Of a stretch of 26,643 bases of DNA, positions 20,703-26,643 are shown piece after piece (the stretch's first letter is position 1; every line of letters starts with the position of its first letter). The stretch spans positions 1 through 26,643 of IMG/VR virus record IMGVR_UViG_3300009373_000166. One strand, 5' to 3'. The notes below the pieces were generated by a model, which had not been told where the DNA came from, searched no databases, and was given only the letters and a program-made list of their open reading frames with translations. Made by a program: the position numbers and the translations under genes. Source of the DNA: a virus.

Positions 20703-22127
20703 ATGTTAAAACCAAAAATTACAATTGAAGGATTTGATAGAGGATTAATACCTAGCCCAACTGAACAAGTTAAGAATGCTTTTAATATGTGTTCAGGGAT
20801 AGATATATTTAAGAATCCTGGAATTTTACAAATATCAAAAAAATTAGATGCAATGGATGAAGCTGCCTCAACAGATGATATAACCGATACAATAAAATGG
20901 ATGGTTAAATATAGTAATGATAATAAAGTGTATGGATTAGGAAATGGTAGAATTTATGATTACAATAATACAGTAGCAAACAAATGGTCTTTAGTTCACA
21001 CTGATGCTAATAGTGGTGTGGGGAACGGAATGTTAGAGTTTAATGGAAATCTTTATTGGGCATCTAATGCTAATTTAGGACAATGGACAGGTGCGGCCTG
21101 GACTGATTCGCATCAAGCGTTTACAGCAGATGATAATGCTTGGCATCCAATGGTTATATATAGAGGGAAGTTAACAATAGGAGATGGAAGATACATTGCG
21201 ACATTAGATTCGTCTGGCACATGGAAAGCGACAGCATTAACCTTGCCTGATGGGTATAGGGTCAAGACTTTAGAAGTATATGGAGATAGATTAATTATTG
21301 GTACATGGAGAGGGACAGCTGTCTATGATCAATCGGAAGCAACTATTTTTAGATGGGATGGAGTAGATCCAACATACGAACATGCTTTAACAATTAAAGA
21401 AGCTGGAGTGCATGCAATGAAAGTATGGAGAAATATGTTAATTGTTTTTGCAGGAGTTAAGGGAAATATATACGCATACGATGGATCAGCTTTAATTAAG
21501 ATAGCCCAGATTCCTGATTTTGGTGCGGACACAGGGAGATTTGCTGTCGTTTATCCGGGGGCAGTAGGAGAATATATGGGGAACCTAGTATTTGGATTTT
21601 CTGCTGGGACAAGCTCATCTGATATGGCTCCTTATTATGGAATATATATGTTAGGACAAGCTACGCCGAACGGTCCGATAGCTCTCGTTAAGAGTCATAA
21701 CATGTCAGCAGGAGATCAAAATGACACAGTGGTAGGTGCAATTTTACAAGCAGGTACAAATGTTTTCTGGGCATCATTTAAATATAGCACAACCTATGGT
21801 GTAGATAAGATAGACCCAGATAATATTTTAACATCAGGAGTTTATTTTGAATCACAGATATATAATTTAGTACCATCTCATCGCAAAGAGCTAGTCAATG
21901 GTATTGAGGCAGTGTTTAATGGAACTCTACATTCTAGTGAAAGTTTCGTTATTAAATATAAATTGGATGGTGCCTCTAGTTGGTCGACATTAGGGACCAT
22001 TACAAGCGCTAATCAATTTGATATACTAAGAGGTATAAGAGCAAGAGCTAAAGTTATTCAGGTGAGAGGAGAGCCTGATGGTTCAACAACAAATACGCCT
22101 GAATTAATTAGAGTAAACATTTATTAA
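20703..22127 (+). CDS. Beta-propeller-like tail protein (candidate tail nozzle/hub)
   Basis: 474 residues, starting one base after the previous stop. The beginning, KITIEGFDRGLIPSPTEQVK, followed by a CSGIDIFKNPGILQIS block, resembles the opening of nozzle-like propeller proteins of short-tailed phages, in which the N-terminus names the positions replaced by each subunit. Repeated blade-like units follow: NNKVYGLGNGRIYDYN, FNGNLYWASNANLGQW, YRGKLTIGDGRYIATLD, YGDRLIIGTWRGTAVYD, WRNMLIVFAGVKGNIYAYDG, MGNLVFGFSAGTSSSD. Each has a strand, a Gly turn and an aromatic end, as in propellers. The last 120 residues form a separate beta domain. The role as the nozzle below the adaptor is inferred from position and fold pattern. 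No enzyme motif is seen. Confidence 0.7.
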   Translation: MLKPKITIEGFDRGLIPSPTEQVKNAFNMCSGIDIFKNPGILQISKKLDAMDEAASTDDITDTIKWMVKYSNDNKVYGLGNGRIYDYNNTVANKWSLVHTDANSGVGNGMLEFNGNLYWASNANLGQWTGAAWTDSHQAFTADDNAWHPMVIYRGKLTIGDGRYIATLDSSGTWKATALTLPDGYRVKTLEVYGDRLIIGTWRGTAVYDQSEATIFRWDGVDPTYEHALTIKEAGVHAMKVWRNMLIVFAGVKGNIYAYDGSALIKIAQIPDFGADTGRFAVVYPGAVGEYMGNLVFGFSAGTSSSDMAPYYGIYMLGQATPNGPIALVKSHNMSAGDQNDTVVGAILQAGTNVFWASFKYSTTYGVDKIDPDNILTSGVYFESQIYNLVPSHRKELVNGIEAVFNGTLHSSESFVIKYKLDGASSWSTLGTITSANQFDILRGIRARAKVIQVRGEPDGSTTNTPELIRVNIY

Positions 22128-22128
22128 A

Positions 22129-22320
22129 ATGGCTAAAATATTTAAAAAAACTAATAAAGATACTATCGAAGAAGAAGTCATAGTACAGAGGACAGAAAAA
22201 GTAGTCCATAGTATTAAGGATTTGAAAAGGAATAGAAAAGAACATAAAGAAAGAATTAAATATCATCAAGAAAGACTTGAGTGGATTGATAATATATTAA
22301 AATCGGCAGGAGAAAAATAA
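22129..22320 (+). CDS. Small basic coiled-coil protein
   Basis: 63 residues, very rich in Lys, Glu, Arg and Ile, with a predicted helix from about 20 to 58 (VHSIKDLKRNRKEHKERIKY and onward to LEWIDNILKS). No membrane segment or Cys. It begins one base after the propeller gene and overlaps the next gene by one base (TAATG). Small helical proteins in this position can act as tail assembly helpers or as part of a fibre stem, but I cannot assign a family. Confidence 0.65.
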   Translation: MAKIFKKTNKDTIEEEVIVQRTEKVVHSIKDLKRNRKEHKERIKYHQERLEWIDNILKSAGEK

Positions 22321-22748
22321 TGGATAAATTAGAACAACACGAACATACAGGCACAGATAGTAGGAAAGTGTCTTTTAAGAATTTAAAAGATAAGCCGCTT
22401 CAGATTAAAAAAAGTGCAATACCAGTAGACTTATCAGGTGCAGCAACAACTCAAGTGATACTTCATTTAGAAACAGAAGCAGCGCAGATTATTAGAGCAT
22501 TTATTTTATATTTTGAAGCAAGCTCGGCTGATGCTGGAATTACCTTAGAAGTAGGGAAAGAATCAGACAGAAATTATTTCTATACCGGAACGTCCGGAAC
22601 ATCTAAAAGTCAATGGGATGTTGATGAATTAACATTATTAAAAGATGATTTAGATGCAGGAGATACGCTAACATTTTATTCTCCAGGTGGAAAAACAGGA
22701 ACTGGAGAAGCTATACTCGTAATAGAGTACGTAACATTTAAGCAATAA
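22320..22748 (+). CDS. Small beta-sandwich virion protein (fibre tip or decoration-like)
   Basis: 142 residues. The N-terminus EQHEHTGTDSRKVSFKNLKD has the H-x-H-T-G-x-D-S-x-K-V form I know from short phage fibre and baseplate-linked proteins, where it precedes a beta domain. The rest alternates strands: AAQIIRAFILYFEASSADAG, DRNYFYTGTSGTSKSQWDVD, GDTLTFYSPGGKTGTGEAIL, VIEYVTF. The end (x-x-V-I-E-Y) is like that of the small protein at 17038. Many Ser/Thr. Its ATG overlaps the previous stop. A role as an attachment or decoration protein is likely from composition, not from a proven family. Confidence 0.65.
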   Translation: MDKLEQHEHTGTDSRKVSFKNLKDKPLQIKKSAIPVDLSGAATTQVILHLETEAAQIIRAFILYFEASSADAGITLEVGKESDRNYFYTGTSGTSKSQWDVDELTLLKDDLDAGDTLTFYSPGGKTGTGEAILVIEYVTFKQ

Positions 22749-22749
22749 T

Positions 22750-24108
22750 ATGCCAAACAAACCAATTACAGATTTAATAATAGATCCTAAAACCGGCTTA
22801 CCTAAAAAAAGGGATGAGATTAATATTCCTTTAGGATTTGAACCTACAGCAAGTCAATTAAAATTAGCTGGCCTGACTGGAACGCCTGCAGTTGGACCAC
22901 AACCAGCTCCAGGAACTCCAACTCCAACTATACCAGCATCGGTCGCTAAACCAACGGGAGTAGCTAAAGTTGATTATGGTAATCTAGTTAATAGAAATGG
23001 AGCTATTGTAGACATAAAGACCGGCAAACAATATTCTAGTAATGAACAGTTAGCGGCTGATCTAGGAATACCCCCTCATCAGATTGACTGGACTAAGATA
23101 AATCCAGAAGGAGGAACCCCAGGACAAAACATATTAGCTGGATTAGGGGTAGAAACTGGGGTGGCCGCAGGAGGTGGATTAGATGCGCAAAGTATTCAGG
23201 ATATCATGAAGTTATTTCAGCCTCAAGAAACAGAGGATCAGAAAAAGTTTAGAGAACAGCAACAAGGAACATTAGACAGATTAATTAATTTAGAGAAAGA
23301 TTTAGCCAAAGCAAAAACACCGACCCCTGAATTAGCATCTTTGAGGAAATCTATTGCGGAGCAACAAAAAGTTTTAGAGGAACTAACCCCTGAATCTTTT
23401 TTGGAAACAGAACCAGGACTTAAAGATGTAGGAATTACCCAAGCCGGGCTAGAAAGAAGAGTGGCCGCGGCCAGGGACCCTATCGCTAGGACTCTATCTA
23501 ATCTATTAACCTCTCATTCATTACTGGCGGAAGAACAACAAAGGGAAATTGCAGGATTAACTGCTGAACAGGCATCTTTGCAAAATATAACCCAACTTAG
23601 AGAATCTATTTCAAAACTAAAACCTGAAGCTTTTGAATTACCAGAATCAATCCAATCTAAGATACTCGAGGCAAAACTATTCCCTAAGACTGGAGAATTA
23701 CTATCAGTCAGCGAAGCTGCTAAATTAGGAGTACCATATGGAACTACTAAAGCTCAAGCAGTAGGAATGGAAGTGCCCGAAGCTGAACAAATATCTACAT
23801 TCACAGATGAGAGAGGAGTGGTAACAGCAGTTAATAAAAGAACTAGCGAAATACTATGGCAGAAACAAATAGGTAGAGCTGGAACTGCTGGGCCAAACAT
23901 TTCTGTAAATACTATTACCGATCCTGTAACCGGAGCTCCTAATGTAATAGAGATTAAGAATAAAGATACCGGCACAGTGGAATATAGAGATATAACCACT
24001 GGAGAAATAGTTGACCCATCAGAAGTACAAATTAAAGAGCCAAAGGATTCACTGGAGCAATTTATTGATAGTGTAGTCGGTGATATCCTCGGCGAAGTAG
24101 GACTATAA
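22750..24108 (+). CDS. Coiled-coil internal virion protein candidate
   Basis: 452 residues. Residues 1-75 are Pro/Thr/Ala-rich linker (GPQPAPGTPTPTIPASVAKP). A small domain follows (VDYGNLVNRNGAIVDIKTGK). Residues 140-310 are a long helical, mostly charged region, with EDQKKFREQQQGTLDRLINL, LRKSIAEQQKVLEELTPESF and LLAEEQQREIAGLTAEQASL, likely coiled coil. The C-terminal 130 residues alternate strands and turns (TFTDERGVVTAVNKRTSEI, EYRDITTGEIVDPSEV). It lies between tail genes and a giant hydrophobic-helix protein, the usual place of ejection proteins in short-tailed phages. A tail needle or tape-measure-like function is also possible. No enzymatic motif. Confidence 0.6.
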   Translation: MPNKPITDLIIDPKTGLPKKRDEINIPLGFEPTASQLKLAGLTGTPAVGPQPAPGTPTPTIPASVAKPTGVAKVDYGNLVNRNGAIVDIKTGKQYSSNEQLAADLGIPPHQIDWTKINPEGGTPGQNILAGLGVETGVAAGGGLDAQSIQDIMKLFQPQETEDQKKFREQQQGTLDRLINLEKDLAKAKTPTPELASLRKSIAEQQKVLEELTPESFLETEPGLKDVGITQAGLERRVAAARDPIARTLSNLLTSHSLLAEEQQREIAGLTAEQASLQNITQLRESISKLKPEAFELPESIQSKILEAKLFPKTGELLSVSEAAKLGVPYGTTKAQAVGMEVPEAEQISTFTDERGVVTAVNKRTSEILWQKQIGRAGTAGPNISVNTITDPVTGAPNVIEIKNKDTGTVEYRDITTGEIVDPSEVQIKEPKDSLEQFIDSVVGDILGEVGL

Positions 24109-24109
24109 A

Positions 24110-26643
24110 ATGCCATTACTAGACGTGCTAAAACGTGTAGGGTTAGGAACAGCAAGACTGCTCCTGCCTAAAAGTAGTGAGATCGCATTAGGAATAGCTA
24201 AACCAGAGGACATAGCCGAATTTAGAACATCTCGAGGAATGGATCAAGACGATGATCTTACTAGCGATGAAGAGGTTAGAAAGGCCTTGTCTGATTTAGG
24301 CGTCCAACCAAAAAGGGTTGAGGAAGCAGCTAAATCGTTTGATCCTGATCCAGAAGCATTAAAGTTAGAAATTAGGCAAGTCATTGAGCAGAATATTCAG
24401 TCAGGAATATTAGATAAGGATCAGATAAAAAATAATGTCAAATCTTTTGTAAAACAGAAAGTAAATAGCCAGATACTTAAAAAGGTAATACCTGAACCTG
24501 AAAAATCATTTGGAGGTTTTTTATCAAATGCTAGGAGAAATACCAGAGAAATAGTAGATGGCATTGGCACAATATTAGGATTAGGAATTAAGAGTGCAAT
24601 TAATCCGATTGACACATTTAAAAAGGCAAGTAATTTTACAAGACAAATGATAGCTTCGCCTGAGTACAGACAAGAAATCAAGAATACTTACGTGGACCCT
24701 ATAATAGACGAATATAAAGAATATCGTGATCCGACAACTAAATTATACGAGGATCCATTGGATGTAGTATTGGATATTTTGTCGGTTATGTCTTTAGGAT
24801 CTATGGGAGTAGCTAAGGTAGCGGCCAAAGGTGGAAAAGTAGCTAAGGTTGCTGAGATAACAAAAGCTCCTTTAGCATTTAAAAATATAAAAAATGTAAC
24901 TAAGGGAGTTATCAGAAAATTACCAGGCGGAGTGGAAATGGTAAAGAACTTGGAATTAGCTGCTACTACAAGGAGATTTTTACAAAAAGAACAATTGTCT
25001 TATTTGAATGTTAGAAATAGAGTAATTAATGAAGTAGACAAAAAAATAGGAGCATTAAGTAAAGAAGAGGTTGGTATGTTACCATTAGCAGTAGAGGGAT
25101 TTGCGACAGTGCCTAAGAATGCCTCTACTCAATTTAAAGAGGCGCTAGGAATGGTTAAAGCATTGGCAAAAGAAACAGAGGATTTTGGATTAAGAATAGA
25201 TAAATTAACTCCAGATATAATAGAGAGGCGTAGATTCCAACCATTAGCTAAGTTTTTAGAAAAGGAAGGTAAACTATCAGTTAAGAAAATAACTGGATTA
25301 CCATACGAGGAATTAGGCGGAAAACAATTAAATACTTATATTAATAAAATTAAGGAGTTCTTCCCTAATGCTGATCCTGTTTACATGAGGCATTTCTTTG
25401 AGGATCAGCCAACTAAGTTTAGTAATTTCTTTTTAAATACAAAACCAATTAGGACATTTAAGCCAGGATTCCTTAAAAAATCGTATGGAGTAGATGGATA
25501 TATAGGACAAAGTGGCAAAGTAACTAAAACTCAATTAAAGACTATATTTGAACGACAAGCAGCTGAATCTTTGAAATGGGAAAGAAATATTAAAATGTTA
25601 GAGGATCTAACTAATCATCCTGAAGTAAAGGCATATAAAAAAGGAGATGATTTATTAGAAGGACACGTAGTATTTGCTCCTGATGGAATGATTAGATTCT
25701 ATAAAGGGACCATGAATCTAACCAAAGAATTTGAGAAAGCTGCTCAAAAATTAGATATATGGGATGCATTTGAGGATGCAGTCAAACGAGCATTCCCAGA
25801 GGATGTCACTAAAGAATTCGTAGGAGTAGCCGGCGCTAAACTTTATCAAGTACCGGAAACTATGGCCAAAGAATTAAATAAATTAGTCAGATCAGCCAAT
25901 CCTTATATAAAACTATTTTGGGATAAGCCAATGGATGCCTTTAGATTTGCGGTATTAGCTCTAATGCCCAGATGGAACTTTAATAATATAGTAGGAAATA
26001 CAATTTTTAGCGTAGTGAGTGGAGATGTCTTCAATCCTAAAGCATTCTATATCCAAAACCAGGCGCGTAAATCAGGACTTATACCTGACGAATTATTTGG
26101 CGGAGTGCATAGAATAGAAAGAACCACAAGTGGAAGATTAGGAAATGCAGCCAATACTCCGATCGTCAAATCAACAGTAGCTCTGCATGACAAACTAATG
26201 GATACTCGAATAGTAGGACAGGTATTAAGAAATGTGGGAGCAGTGGTTCATAAAGGAGTATTCAAACCAATACAAAAAATAGGAGACTTTTCATTTAAAG
26301 CTAATCAATACGTGGATGATATGTTTAAGGGGATAGCTTTTGTGAACCGGGCCCTGAAAGAAGAAAGAAAGGGATTTATTAAAAGAATGTTTACCAGCTT
26401 TGATGATTCAATGAAAGCCCTAGAAAAGGTCAGGAAATCTGGAAAGGTTACAGAAAAATTAGTAGATGATGTTCATAATTGGTATTACCATGGACTGAAT
26501 TTAACAGACTTTGAAAGACGTGCAGTGAGAAGAATACTTCCTTTTTACTCTTGGATGAGATGGGCCACCTTATATTCATTGAGAATAGCGACGGAAGCAC
26601 CAGTCAGAGCTAATATAATAGCTAAAATGTCTAGGGATTTCTA
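24110..26643 (+). CDS. Giant internal virion / ejection-type protein (3' end outside window)
   Basis: An open frame from ATG 24110 (one base after the previous stop) runs past the window end with 844 complete codons. Two small-residue-rich hydrophobic segments lie at about 146-165 (EIVDGIGTILGLGIKSAI) and 217-240 (DVVLDILSVMSLGSMGVAKV). They could enter a membrane or pack as helices. The middle is charged and helical. Around residues 610-635, RFAVLALMPRWNFNNIVGN resembles the P-x-[WYF]-x-x-x-N segment, and around 812 FYSWMRWATLYSLR resembles the P-F-Y-[ST]-W-x-[RK] segment. Both recur in very large phage internal proteins of the polyvalent type. The likely role is DNA ejection or internal head structure. 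No polymerase or protease motif appears in the visible part. Confidence 0.65.
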   Translation, partial: MPLLDVLKRVGLGTARLLLPKSSEIALGIAKPEDIAEFRTSRGMDQDDDLTSDEEVRKALSDLGVQPKRVEEAAKSFDPDPEALKLEIRQVIEQNIQSGILDKDQIKNNVKSFVKQKVNSQILKKVIPEPEKSFGGFLSNARRNTREIVDGIGTILGLGIKSAINPIDTFKKASNFTRQMIASPEYRQEIKNTYVDPIIDEYKEYRDPTTKLYEDPLDVVLDILSVMSLGSMGVAKVAAKGGKVAKVAEITKAPLAFKNIKNVTKGVIRKLPGGVEMVKNLELAATTRRFLQKEQLSYLNVRNRVINEVDKKIGALSKEEVGMLPLAVEGFATVPKNASTQFKEALGMVKALAKETEDFGLRIDKLTPDIIERRRFQPLAKFLEKEGKLSVKKITGLPYEELGGKQLNTYINKIKEFFPNADPVYMRHFFEDQPTKFSNFFLNTKPIRTFKPGFLKKSYGVDGYIGQSGKVTKTQLKTIFERQAAESLKWERNIKMLEDLTNHPEVKAYKKGDDLLEGHVVFAPDGMIRFYKGTMNLTKEFEKAAQKLDIWDAFEDAVKRAFPEDVTKEFVGVAGAKLYQVPETMAKELNKLVRSANPYIKLFWDKPMDAFRFAVLALMPRWNFNNIVGNTIFSVVSGDVFNPKAFYIQNQARKSGLIPDELFGGVHRIERTTSGRLGNAANTPIVKSTVALHDKLMDTRIVGQVLRNVGAVVHKGVFKPIQKIGDFSFKANQYVDDMFKGIAFVNRALKEERKGFIKRMFTSFDDSMKALEKVRKSGKVTEKLVDDVHNWYYHGLNLTDFERRAVRRILPFYSWMRWATLYSLRIATEAPVRANIIAKMSRDF

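Noticed and set aside
23754-24155. Open frame of 133 codons on the - strand
   Set aside because: Hydrophobic shadow of the coiled-coil gene and of the start of the giant protein. It spans a tight gene junction and has no ribosome site or motif.
1-26643. tRNA genes, integrase, repressor or attachment sites
   Set aside because: I found no T-loop-like motif with a matching acceptor stem and no recombinase or repressor motifs on either strand, so there is no support for lysogeny genes or tRNAs here.

Overview
The window is part of the late (virion) gene block of a tailed double-stranded DNA phage. All genes lie on the + strand and are packed almost end to end. The markers are a large terminase, a portal protein, a scaffold-like protein and an N4-gp56-type major capsid protein. 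They are followed, after an interruption, by an SU10-type head-tail adaptor, a beta-propeller-like tail protein and very long internal (ejection-type) virion proteins. This gene set fits a podovirus-like particle of the N4/SU10 kind, though no tail protein is identified beyond doubt. The host cannot be named. The DNA is AT-rich, arginine is mostly AGA/AGG and isoleucine often ATA in many genes. Some starts carry good Shine-Dalgarno sites (portal-downstream gene, capsid, second sugar gene) while most tail genes have only an A-rich context after the preceding stop. I see no integrase, repressor, tRNA, CRISPR or IS.

Layout. 1-219: end of a gene upstream of terminase, probably the small terminase. 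92-5054: terminase, portal, four small head-region genes (one 45-codon gene nested over a gene end), a long RNA-type hairpin at 4072-4169, and a scaffold-like gene. 5080-6156: major capsid protein. 6157-6787: two tandem hairpins, a strong promoter, two small genes (one zinc-finger-like) and an imperfect dyad. 6788-16260: a ten-gene sugar and glycosyltransferase island. 16295-16320: a terminator-like hairpin. 16322-26643: adaptor, small beta-rich proteins, a 12-residue-repeat fibre-like protein, a putative sugar-binding or virion surface protein, a propeller-like tail protein, a coiled-coil protein and a giant internal virion protein that runs off the window.

The most interesting part is the island. 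It encodes a nucleotide-sugar 4,6-dehydratase (RmlB-like), two left-handed beta-helix acyltransferases, a PLP sugar aminotransferase, a WlbA/WbpB-like oxidoreductase and a WecB/WbpI-like 2-epimerase. It also has four glycosyltransferase polypeptides, one of them a GT2 + GT-B + SAM-methyltransferase fusion. Four of these enzymes match the steps that turn UDP-GlcNAc-uronate into UDP-2,3-diacetamido-uronic acids; only the first enzyme, the 6-dehydrogenase, is missing. No flippase, polymerase, ligase or priming phosphosugar transferase is visible. I infer that the phage builds a short, possibly methyl-capped acidic glycan in the cytoplasm. The likely acceptor is its own capsid or fibre proteins, because the island sits between the capsid and tail genes. 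The main alternative is modification of the host surface glycan. Neither has been tested here; all functional assignments rest on motif recognition by eye.
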